From an uncultured Clostridium sp. (GTDB taxonomy: Bacteria > Bacillota > Clostridia > TANB77 > CAG-508), in the NCBI GenBank assembly GCA_948470605.1, contig CAOKPI010000014.1, positions 1-41,660 of the forward strand: a stretch of 41,660 nt of DNA, given 5' to 3'. This document shows positions 16,491-23,928 of the stretch, one piece after another; positions within the stretch are counted from its first letter, which is position 1; each line of letters opens with the position of its first letter. The position numbers and the translations under genes were made by a program. The notes under the pieces were generated by a model. It worked only from the letters and a program-made list of their open reading frames with translations, was not told where the DNA came from and made no database searches.

Positions 16491-17546
16491 ATGGTCGCTA
16501 AATCAAGCTTTTATGTTATAAAACTAAAAAGAAATCTATTACCAATGTTATTTTTAGCATTTACGTTTTGTCTGTTAATCTTCTCCAAAAGTAACCTTCC
16601 TGCTGTCAAATCTGGATTAACATTATGGGCAAATTCTGTCGTTCCTTCTCTTTTTCCATTTTTTGTAGCCACAGAATTACTCATGCACACAAATATCATC
16701 ACTTTATTAGGTCATTTATTAAATCGCTTTATGAAACCACTCTTTAACATTCGTGGAGAAGGCTCCTTTGCTTTTATTATGGGAATCATTAGTGGTTATC
16801 CAGTAGGAGCCAAAATTGCTAGTAATTTTAGACAAAACAATATTTGTAGCAAAGAAGAATGTGAAAGATTACTTAGTTTTACTAACAATTCTGGTCCTTT
16901 ATTTATCATTGGTACAGTTGGCATTTTAATGTTTAAAAACACTACTATTGGTATTTTATTATTGATTACGCATTTGCTTGCTTGTATGACAGTCGGTATT
17001 ATTTTTCGCTTTTGGAAAAAAGATAAAACTACCTTTCATACTAACACCACATCTTCTTTTACCCCATCTAATAAGACAGCCTCTTTTTCTAATTTAGGAG
17101 AAATCTTAGCCGAAAGCATCACTAGTAGCATCTCTACTATTCTTTTGATTGGGGGGTTTGTGGTCATCTTTTCTAGTATCCTATCTATTTTGAAAGCGAG
17201 TGGTTTATTAGATACTTTTAGTATTTTATTCCATCCTGTTTTTCAATTTTTGAATATCGATACTAGTTTTATACAAGGAATTTTAACTGGAATATTGGAA
17301 ATCACAAATGGTATTAATACCATTTCCTCCATCGCTTGTAAAAAACTCTCTTTCAATCTTATTTTTACTGCATTTTTACTTGGTTTTGGTGGAATTTCTG
17401 TGCTTCTTCAAGTTTGGAGTATCACATCTAAAACAGATTTATCCATTAAACCTTATGTGTATGGAAAACTATTACATGGATTACTAGCAGCTTTTTATAC
17501 TTATTTATTGATGAATATTTTTCCTTTTTTAAATTTTGATTTATAA
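16491..17546 (+). CDS. ylbJ: sporulation integral membrane protein YlbJ
   Basis: 351 aa with about eight TM helices and two nucleoside-recognition (Gate) segments. Typical stretches are WANSVVPSLFPFFVATELLM, FIMGIISGYPVGAKIAS, SFTNNSGPLFIIGTVG and ILEITNGINTIS, with the SGYPxGAK motif of YlbJ. In Bacillus YlbJ is sigma-E controlled and needed for spore cortex. Start at ATG 16491 after AAAGAGG. It is divergent from murB. No clear sigma-E promoter could be assigned in the AT-rich upstream region. Confidence 0.93.
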   Translation: MVAKSSFYVIKLKRNLLPMLFLAFTFCLLIFSKSNLPAVKSGLTLWANSVVPSLFPFFVATELLMHTNIITLLGHLLNRFMKPLFNIRGEGSFAFIMGIISGYPVGAKIASNFRQNNICSKEECERLLSFTNNSGPLFIIGTVGILMFKNTTIGILLLITHLLACMTVGIIFRFWKKDKTTFHTNTTSSFTPSNKTASFSNLGEILAESITSSISTILLIGGFVVIFSSILSILKASGLLDTFSILFHPVFQFLNIDTSFIQGILTGILEITNGINTISSIACKKLSFNLIFTAFLLGFGGISVLLQVWSITSKTDLSIKPYVYGKLLHGLLAAFYTYLLMNIFPFLNFDL

Positions 17547-17611
17547 CATCATGAATCATGATTGTTATATTTCTGATACTATTACATATATTGAAATAGG
17601 AGTTGATGGAA

Positions 17612-17827
17612 ATGGAACGAGATTTTAATACTGGCTTTGTACCACCTTATATGGATTACAACATGCCTCCACCTAACATGGATGCAAATGAAATAATGAT
17701 GCAATATGAACAGGCTTGTAGTTACTATCGCTATTTGTGTCTGCAAATGGATTATAAAATCAAATGTAAAGAATATGAAAAAATATGTGGTCATTCCCAT
17801 GAAAGAACTAATCGAAAAATTGAATAA
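17612..17827 (+). CDS. small Tyr/Met/Pro-rich protein downstream of ylbJ
   Basis: 71 aa, unrecognised. The start is ATG 17612, with AGGAG 9 nt upstream; an earlier ATG (17606) and TTG (17603) sit too close to that site. The N half is rich in Pro, Tyr, Met and Asp (GFVPPYMDYNMPPPNMDANE), the C half is helical with four Cys (EQACSYYRYLCLQMDYKIKC onwards). Composition and position behind ylbJ suggest a spore-surface protein, but this is inference only. Confidence 0.6.
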   Translation: MERDFNTGFVPPYMDYNMPPPNMDANEIMMQYEQACSYYRYLCLQMDYKIKCKEYEKICGHSHERTNRKIE

Positions 17828-17852
17828 AACAAAAATTCATAAGGCATGAAAT

Positions 17853-18866
17853 CTAAATCATGCCTTTAATATTTTCTAATTCTTCTTTTTTTATTCCCAT
17901 GTATTTCATAATTTTATCATCTTTTTCACCGTATTGTAACATGTTTTTTACTGCTTGCTTTAACATTTCTAATTTTCCATTTTTCTCTCCTTGCTCAATG
18001 CCTTTTTTTAGCCCTTCATCAGCTAGGCTATCCAAATATTCTTCTAATGCTGTTAACATACCATCATCTCCTCTTTTATTTTTTATTTTCTTAATAAATT
18101 CTTGTATATCTTTTTCTCCTATTTTTCTACCATAAGAACCATATATCATTTTTATTAATATGTTAATTTCTTTGTCATTTAAATTTTCTTTCTCCATTCT
18201 ATGTAAGTAATCTGCTATTTTGTCTTTTTGTTTTGCTTTTTCTAATAATAATATTTTAGATAGAAAATTTTCTTGTTCCCATAATTCCTCTTCTGTATAA
18301 TTGTTGATATCAATTAAATTATAAGACGCAAAATTTTTTCCTTGTATTCCTCTTAATCTAACTTGACATTTTTCAAAATATTTTTTAGCATTCCATTTTG
18401 TTCTTCCTGTATATAATACAATCGGATAAACTACTGGCATTTGATATGTCTTTCTTCCTAATCTATTTTTATCAACTGCACCTCTTATAATTTCAATACA
18501 ATAATTTAATATTCTATAAGCCATTGAATAATCTATTTCTGATTGTTGTTCAATTAAGAAAAATATGTCTTCTTCTTTTTTCTTATATACTAAATCTGAT
18601 TCTTTTGCTTTAAAATCTTGTGTAATAAAACTACTATTATATTTCTCTATATCTTCTTTTTCTAAAGCATAGGAGGTTCCCTTTATTCCCATTGCTCTAT
18701 TAATAAATTCTGCCGCTTCTTCCCTCTCCTCTAAAACAAGCTTAAAACCTTTGTCTTTGTATTGATGTAATTGATTTAGTTTATAACTCTCACTATCTTC
18801 TCTCAAGACTTCTAGCTTTTTATATTTTAAATAATCATCATAAGTAAACTTTTTTATTTCTTTCAT
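17853..18866 (-). CDS. Rpn-family PD-(D/E)XK nuclease-like protein
   Basis: 337 aa. Typical of the Rpn/transposase_31 family (PF04754-like): the core reads KESDLVYKKKEEDIFFLIEQQSEIDYSMAYRILNY (split: Asp in ESDLVY, then E-x-Q-S in IEQQS), and later MPVVYPIVLYTGRTKWN. The C-terminal part has EGLKKGIEQGEKNGKLEMLK, a helical tail common in this family. Such proteins are DNA endonucleases that promote recombination and occur as fast-evolving paralogues. It stands alone, convergent with the ylbJ side. Start ATG 18866. Confidence 0.85.
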   Translation of the reverse strand: MKEIKKFTYDDYLKYKKLEVLREDSESYKLNQLHQYKDKGFKLVLEEREEAAEFINRAMGIKGTSYALEKEDIEKYNSSFITQDFKAKESDLVYKKKEEDIFFLIEQQSEIDYSMAYRILNYCIEIIRGAVDKNRLGRKTYQMPVVYPIVLYTGRTKWNAKKYFEKCQVRLRGIQGKNFASYNLIDINNYTEEELWEQENFLSKILLLEKAKQKDKIADYLHRMEKENLNDKEINILIKMIYGSYGRKIGEKDIQEFIKKIKNKRGDDGMLTALEEYLDSLADEGLKKGIEQGEKNGKLEMLKQAVKNMLQYGEKDDKIMKYMGIKKEELENIKGMI

Positions 18867-19092
18867 AGGATTCCTCTTTTCTATATTTTATTTTGTTTTT
18901 AATTAATAGTCAAATTTTATTTTACAGTAAAATCGTAACTATTCTTTTGTTTTCACTCTTTTTCTTTCTTTTTATTCTATTTTTGAGATTTTACTAGACT
19001 ATGATTATAATTTTAGATTTTAAAATTCTTTGATTTAAACATAGGTTTATCATACTATATTTGTTTTTTATTGTCAACTCTTTTCGTAAATT

Positions 19093-19121
19093 TTTCCTTC
19101 AAGATGATTACTTGAAGGAAA
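19093..19121. terminator. perfect 11-bp inverted repeat after thiE
   Basis: TTTCCTTCAAG and CTTGAAGGAAA with a 7-nt loop, 10 nt after the thiE stop. No T-tract follows. The rest of 18867-19131 is AT-rich and I see no gene in it. Confidence 0.5.
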
Positions 19122-19131
19122 CTTTCAAATT

Positions 19132-19767
19132 TTATAAGATAAAACTTATCTTCTTTTTCAATTCTTGTGTCGCTATCTTTATATTATCTGCTGCAAATAT
19201 CGCTGATACAACGGCAATTCCCTTCATGCCACAACCCGAAATCTCAGCCATATTAGAAAGATTAATACCACCAATTGCAACAGCAGGAATAGAAACAGAG
19301 TCACATATATCTTTTAACTGCTCACTTGTAATACGAATGGCATCCTTTTTAGTAGGTGATGGAAAAATAGCGCCCACACCAAGATAGTTTGCACCATCTC
19401 TTTCAGCTTTTTGTGCTTGTTCTATCGTTTTAGCTGTTGCACCAATGATAAAATCATCGCCAACCATTTTTCTAATCTCGCTAACAGGAAAGTCACTTTG
19501 TCCCACATGAACACCATCTGCCTTGCATGCTATAGCAACTTTAACATTATCATTTATCAAAAATGGTACGTTATAGGTATGACATAATTCTTTTATTTTT
19601 ATAGCCTCTGCTAAAAAGGCTTCTTCTTCCAAATCTTTTTCCCTAAGTTGCACACAAGTAACTCCACCCATAAGGGCCTCTTCTATCTGTTCATACAAAG
19701 TCTTCTTACCTGTCCAAGAACGATTCGTCACAGCATATAACAATAAATTATTACTATTAAATTTCAT
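19132..19767 (-). CDS. thiE: thiamine phosphate synthase
   Basis: ThiE joins HMP-PP and thiazole phosphate to thiamine phosphate. 211 aa, a TIM barrel: YAVTNRSWTGKKTLYEQIEE, VQLREKD (pyrophosphate site), FLINDNVKVAIACKADGVHVGQSD, GVGAIFPSPTKKDA, IPAVAIGGI. All core family motifs are visible. No other thi genes and no TPP riboswitch are present in the 86-bp upstream gap, so it stands alone in the window. Confidence 0.95.
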   Translation of the reverse strand: MKFNSNNLLLYAVTNRSWTGKKTLYEQIEEALMGGVTCVQLREKDLEEEAFLAEAIKIKELCHTYNVPFLINDNVKVAIACKADGVHVGQSDFPVSEIRKMVGDDFIIGATAKTIEQAQKAERDGANYLGVGAIFPSPTKKDAIRITSEQLKDICDSVSIPAVAIGGINLSNMAEISGCGMKGIAVVSAIFAADNIKIATQELKKKISFIL

Positions 19768-19803
19768 TATTTTTACCTACTTTCAATATGTATCTCTCAA
19801 ATG

Positions 19804-19838
19804 AATAAAAACATGAAATATTTCTTCCATGTTTTATT
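19804..19838 (-). terminator. hairpin after uppP
   Basis: AATAAAAACATG and CATGTTTTATT pair around a 12-nt loop between uppP and thiE. The minus-strand arm ends TTTTTATT. Probable terminator. Confidence 0.55.
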
Positions 19839-19853
19839 CTTGCAAAATTACTT

Positions 19854-20714
19854 TTATTTCACAAAACAAAAATAAGCTAACACAATAAGTCCTAAAATAA
19901 TTCTATAATAACCAAAAGGTTTAAAATCATGCTTTTTGATATAATTCATCAAAAATTTTATAACAACTACAGATACTAAGAAAGAAACTATCATTCCTAC
20001 TAACAAAATTATAAGTTCCATTCCTGTAAAAGCAAATCCAAATTTAACTAGCTTTAATAAACTTGCACCTAACATAGTAGGAATCGCTAAATAAAAAGTA
20101 AATTCTGCTGCATTAGGTCTTGATAATCCTATTAATAATCCACCTATAATCGTTGCTCCAGAACGAGATGTTCCTGGAAAGATGGCTGCTAATAATTGAA
20201 ATATTCCAATCATAATAGCATCTTTATATGTAATCTGAGAATTTGCTTCTTTTAATTTTTTATTATCCCTTTTTTGATTGAAATTTTCCACTACAATAAA
20301 AGCTACACCAAACACAATCAAAGCAATAGCAATACAAAATGGATTGTAGAAAAGTTCTTCGAAAACCTCATCAAAAAATACTCCTATCACCGCTGCTGGC
20401 ACACAAGCCACTAAAATTTTCGCCCATAATATCATAGTATGTTTATTCAAATAAGATAATACTCCTGTTGGCTTTATGGCTTCTTTTTTGTTCTGGGTAA
20501 TTGGCCATATTTTATTCCAATACAGTAGTACAACTGCTAAAATTGCACCAAATTGTATGACCACTTGGAACATTCCCCAAAATTCTGGTGAAACTTCTTT
20601 TAGTTTTACGAATTGTTCCACTAAAATTAAATGTCCTGTACTACTAATTGGCAACCACTCTGTAATACCTTCTACTACTCCAAATAAAACGGATTTTATC
20701 ATTTCTATTAACAT
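19854..20714 (-). CDS. uppP: undecaprenyl-diphosphatase
   Basis: 286 aa, BacA type. Recycles C55-PP to C55-P, the lipid carrier for wall polymers. Signature segments: VEGITEWLPISSTGHLILVE near the N-terminus with the catalytic Glu, Ser and His, and FPGTSRSGATIIGGLLIG in the second repeat with the essential Arg. About seven TM helices, ending GYYRIILGLIVLAYF. It is monocistronic; repeat copy D lies just upstream. Confidence 0.96.
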   Translation of the reverse strand: MLIEMIKSVLFGVVEGITEWLPISSTGHLILVEQFVKLKEVSPEFWGMFQVVIQFGAILAVVLLYWNKIWPITQNKKEAIKPTGVLSYLNKHTMILWAKILVACVPAAVIGVFFDEVFEELFYNPFCIAIALIVFGVAFIVVENFNQKRDNKKLKEANSQITYKDAIMIGIFQLLAAIFPGTSRSGATIIGGLLIGLSRPNAAEFTFYLAIPTMLGASLLKLVKFGFAFTGMELIILLVGMIVSFLVSVVVIKFLMNYIKKHDFKPFGYYRIILGLIVLAYFCFVK

Positions 20715-20757
20715 CTTTCTTTTCCTTCCTTTTCTACATTTTAATTTATTTCTGTAT

Positions 20758-20889
20758 AAAGTTTATTTATTTTTTATGAGGTAACAAATCGGGGGGACCA
20801 ACAAATTATAGACTGTTACAAAATTGAAAATTTTGTTTACAGTCTGTTATGCAGCCTAAGAGTTACGAATAAAAAATATAATAAACTTT
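20758..20889. repeat. palindromic repeat family, copy D (short form)
   Basis: Arms AAAGTTTATTTATTTTTTAT and complement, GTAAC/GTTAC closing pair, GGGGGGACCAACAAATTA, a longer inner hairpin (AGACTGT...ACAGTCT) and a diverged right motif GCAGCCTAAGA in place of GCAGTTGGGA. Confidence 0.85.
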
Positions 20890-20901
20890 TGTCAGAATTA
20901 T

Positions 20902-21780
20902 TTATTTTTTATAGATTTCCTTCAAAATATTATAAATCGTATCTTTAATAAATTCAGCTGTTGTAATAGGAGCCACTTTACCTGGTAAGGCCAAAGCCCA
21001 AATCAATTTTAGATTTCTATCTTTAGCCGCCTTTTTATCAATTCCACCTGGATTAGAAGCCAAATCAATTAATAAACAATCGTTATCCACATATTGTAGT
21101 CTTTCTGGGGTTAAAACTAAATGAGGCACTGTATTAATAATAATATCATATTGAGATAAACCTTCTCCTAATGTATTAATATTAGTAGCTTTATGACCAT
21201 ATGCTCGAATCCATGCAAAATCTTCATCCTTTCTAGCCGCACAAGTAACCTTAGCCGATAACCCAGCCATTTTTCTAGCCAATACTTTTCCAATTCTTCC
21301 AAAACCTAAAATCAAAATTTCACTTCCATGTATGATTTTATTAGTATTAGAAATAGCAATTTCTATGGCACCTTCTGCAGTTGAAATCGTATTTAATACC
21401 GCCAATTCCTCCCTTTTCATAAGGTCAATAATCTCAACATATTCATCATTGGCCAAATCATATATCTCTGGTAATATGCTCCCTGCTATCAAAATTTTTG
21501 CATTCATCTCATGCATAAACTCTCGAATAGAAATCGTATGTTCACTAAATGGTGTATTAATATCCTTACCATTACTTGAAAACGGAATCGGTCCAATTAC
21601 TATTTCTGTATTTTGAATGGCATGTTTTAATTTTTCACAAAATATAATATTCGTTATACTTTTTAATTCTTCTGCCTTTTCTAGCCCATACGTATATATG
21701 GTATTTCCTTCTTCTGCTAATATTTTCGCTAATTTTATAATTCTTAAATCTCCACCAATGATTGAAAAATTCATACTCAT
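20902..21780 (-). CDS. dpaA: dipicolinate synthase subunit A
   Basis: 292 aa. DpaA is the dehydrogenase-like subunit that forms dipicolinic acid for the spore core. N-terminal FSIIGGDLRIIKLAKILAEEG (DpaA signature), a Rossmann NAD(P) site at ILGFGRIGKVLARKMAG, and C-terminal LIDLASNPGGIDKKAAKDR with ALALPGKVAPITTAEFIKDT. Start after AAGGAGG. The usual partner gene dpaB (flavoprotein subunit) is not adjacent: copies D and E of the repeat lie on either side, and the neighbours are uppP and a TPR gene. Confidence 0.94.
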   Translation of the reverse strand: MSMNFSIIGGDLRIIKLAKILAEEGNTIYTYGLEKAEELKSITNIIFCEKLKHAIQNTEIVIGPIPFSSNGKDINTPFSEHTISIREFMHEMNAKILIAGSILPEIYDLANDEYVEIIDLMKREELAVLNTISTAEGAIEIAISNTNKIIHGSEILILGFGRIGKVLARKMAGLSAKVTCAARKDEDFAWIRAYGHKATNINTLGEGLSQYDIIINTVPHLVLTPERLQYVDNDCLLIDLASNPGGIDKKAAKDRNLKLIWALALPGKVAPITTAEFIKDTIYNILKEIYKK

Positions 21781-21859
21781 AAAATTCCTCCTTATCTATG
21801 ATTAGTATATTTCAAATTAGAAATTTTATGAGTTTAACAAGAGATTATTTACTATAATT

Positions 21860-21999
21860 AAGTTTTGTATATTTTTATAAAGTAACAAATCGGGGGGACC
21901 AACAAATTACAGAATGTTATCCAATTTTTAATCAATAAAAATTGGATTTACAATCTATTATGCAGTTGGGAGTTACTTTATAAAAATTATACAAAACTT
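21860..21999. repeat. palindromic repeat family, copy E (short form)
   Basis: Almost perfect 27-bp arms (AAGTTTTGTATATTTTTATA and complement), GTAAC/GTTAC, GGGGGGACCAACAAATTA, inner hairpin CCAATTTTT/AAAAATTGG, GCAGTTGGGA. The cleanest example of the fold. Confidence 0.88.
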
Positions 22000-22007
22000 G
22001 ATATTAT

Positions 22008-23252
22008 TTAATCTTGTCTTTCTTTTTGTGTTTCTTGTTCTTGTACTTGAATTTCTTTTTCCATCTTTTTGCCTCTACTAAAAACATTTTTCTTCAATAA
22101 TTTAATATCATGATAGCTTAAATTTCTCGTTATTTCGCTCATTTCCTCAAGATGTTCTTTCGCTTTTACCTCTTTTTCTTGTAATTTTTGTTCTGATTGT
22201 ACTGGTTCTTCCAAATTAAATGGTATTGAAATTTTAGCCATAATTGGGATAAAAATTGGTTCTTTTTTCACTTTTTCTACTATCTTTTTAGAATTCGTAT
22301 CAATGGCTGTATTGATATATTTGATAGCCGTATCTTTATCCCCTCTAATTAAATAAATTTTAGCTAATTCATAATAGCCATCTGCTGATAACTCTTCCTC
22401 CTCGATTGCTTCTAAAAATCTTTTTTCTGCTTCTTCTAAATCTTTATAAATCAAGGCAATCTCTGCTAATGAATATTTTGCATTATATAATAGAGAATTA
22501 ATTTCTGCTGCCTTTTCATAACATGTCTTGGCATTTTGAAAATCGTTTAACATGGTATAAGCAATTCCCAAATTATAATTTAATTCATAACTGACTGGGT
22601 TATATTTTAAAGCATCTTGATACACATTAACCGCTTCTTTATATTGTTCTTTTTCAATTAAGATTTCTCCTAACAATTCAGAGGCTTTGCACATTTCTGG
22701 CTTTTTCTTCAATAAATTAAACAACATTTCAGAAGCTTCGTCTTTCTTATCTAAATGGTGCAATAATTCTGCCACTTTATAATAAGAATCATAATCTTTT
22801 TTATTCAAGTCAATGGCTTGCACATATTCATCAATAGCTTTCCTCATGCCACCTTCCAACTCATAAATTTCAGCTAACATCTTATGGGCTTTATAAGAAT
22901 TTGGATTTTTTTCTATTAAATCAATTAATGCTTGTTTTGCTTTTTTATGATTCCCCAAAAAGGCATATAATTTTGCTTTTTGAAGATATATCATTTCGTA
23001 TAATCTCATATTTCTTTTTTCTAAAATTATAATGCCAATTGGAAGTATGATAGATAACATATATTTTAAAATAACAAATAACATATTTAATTTTATTCTA
23101 AATAATACTTCTACAAAATTAAGGGCAATGCCAACCGCTTCCAAAACCAATACCACTACATAAGTTGTGTCATTGTTTCGAATCATACGAAAAAACATAT
23201 ACACAAATATAGCAAATGCAATAACGGTAAAAATTAATTGTTCTACTATCAT
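22008..23252 (-). CDS. membrane-anchored TPR protein
   Basis: 414 aa. Residues about 1-75 hold two or three TM helices. About 90-330 are TPR repeats, e.g. AKLYAFLGNHKKAKQALIDL, AHKMLAEIYELEGGMRKAID, LNYNLGIAYTMLNDFQNAKT and YYELAKIYLIRGDKDTAIKY. The C-terminal tail is charged and rich in Lys, Glu and Gln. It faces the cytoplasm and should act as a scaffold; the partner is unknown. Start after GAAGGAG. It is followed upstream by the lytic transglycosylase gene on the same strand, so a wall-linked operon is possible. Confidence 0.82.
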   Translation of the reverse strand: MIVEQLIFTVIAFAIFVYMFFRMIRNNDTTYVVVLVLEAVGIALNFVEVLFRIKLNMLFVILKYMLSIILPIGIIILEKRNMRLYEMIYLQKAKLYAFLGNHKKAKQALIDLIEKNPNSYKAHKMLAEIYELEGGMRKAIDEYVQAIDLNKKDYDSYYKVAELLHHLDKKDEASEMLFNLLKKKPEMCKASELLGEILIEKEQYKEAVNVYQDALKYNPVSYELNYNLGIAYTMLNDFQNAKTCYEKAAEINSLLYNAKYSLAEIALIYKDLEEAEKRFLEAIEEEELSADGYYELAKIYLIRGDKDTAIKYINTAIDTNSKKIVEKVKKEPIFIPIMAKISIPFNLEEPVQSEQKLQEKEVKAKEHLEEMSEITRNLSYHDIKLLKKNVFSRGKKMEKEIQVQEQETQKERQD

Positions 23253-23314
23253 TTTGTTTCTCCTTCTTTTTTGTCTTTTAATATTTCTATTTTATTCCAT
23301 TTTTCGTCATTTGT

Positions 23315-23875
23315 CTAGCTTTTGTACAAATCTTCATAAATTTTATAATCTCTTACTATTTTTCTCACATAATGATTGGTCTCTTTGTAAGGGATTTTTT
23401 CAATATCGCTTCCATCTTTTTTAATAATTCCCTTTTCAATCCAGCCATCCACTGTTCCAGTTCCTGCATTATAGGCAGCCAAAGCCATTTCCTGATTCTG
23501 ATATTTCTGCATAAGAATGGATAAATAACACGTTCCTATTTCAATATTTTTATTAACATCACAAAGTTCTTTTTTCAAATTTTCCCCCTGGATTGTTATT
23601 TGATTTTTCTTGGCTACATCTTTTGCTGTCTCCTCCATCAATTGCATTAAACCAATCGCATCTCGATTGGAAATAGCCTCTTTGTCAAAATTGCTCTCTG
23701 CTTTTATCACAGCAAAAATAAGATTTTCCTCTACATGATATTTTTCTCCATACCTAGAGACTAATTCTTGATACGTCTTAGGATATAACATTTTTAACAA
23801 AGCATCCTTATATAAAAAAACACACACGAATAAAATAGCCAGTAAAATAATAATGATGAGTTTTTTGCTTTTCAA
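23315..23875 (-). CDS. lytic transglycosylase (SLT/GH23)
   Basis: 186 aa, short SLT protein with an N-terminal TM anchor (residues about 5-22). The GH23 domain has NLIFAVIKAESNFDKEAIS with catalytic Glu in AES, DAIGLMQLMEETA (GLMQ motif) and EMALAAYNAGTGTVDGW, ending in the usual YVRKIVRDYKIYEDLY. It cuts glycan strands to anhydro-MurNAc ends. Start TTG 23875, with AAAGGAGAG upstream. It lies downstream of polA; coaE, often between them in Clostridia, is missing. Confidence 0.92.
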   Translation of the reverse strand: MKSKKLIIIILLAILFVCVFLYKDALLKMLYPKTYQELVSRYGEKYHVEENLIFAVIKAESNFDKEAISNRDAIGLMQLMEETAKDVAKKNQITIQGENLKKELCDVNKNIEIGTCYLSILMQKYQNQEMALAAYNAGTGTVDGWIEKGIIKKDGSDIEKIPYKETNHYVRKIVRDYKIYEDLYKS

Positions 23876-23897
23876 TCTTTTCTCTCTCCTTTTAAGG

Positions 23898-23928
23898 TAG
23901 GGACATTATCTACGTCCCCATGTCCCTA
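23898..23928. repeat. REP-like hairpin with GGGGAC, after polA
   Basis: TAGGGACAT and ATGTCCCTA pair around a loop that on the minus strand reads GGGGACGTAGATA. It starts at the polA stop codon and resembles short GGGGAC repeats tied to Y1 REP transposases in Firmicutes (resemblance from memory). Confidence 0.55.

Noticed and set aside
19768..19853. TPP riboswitch upstream of thiE
   Set aside because: The 86-bp gap contains only the uppP terminator hairpin; no conserved TPP motifs are seen.
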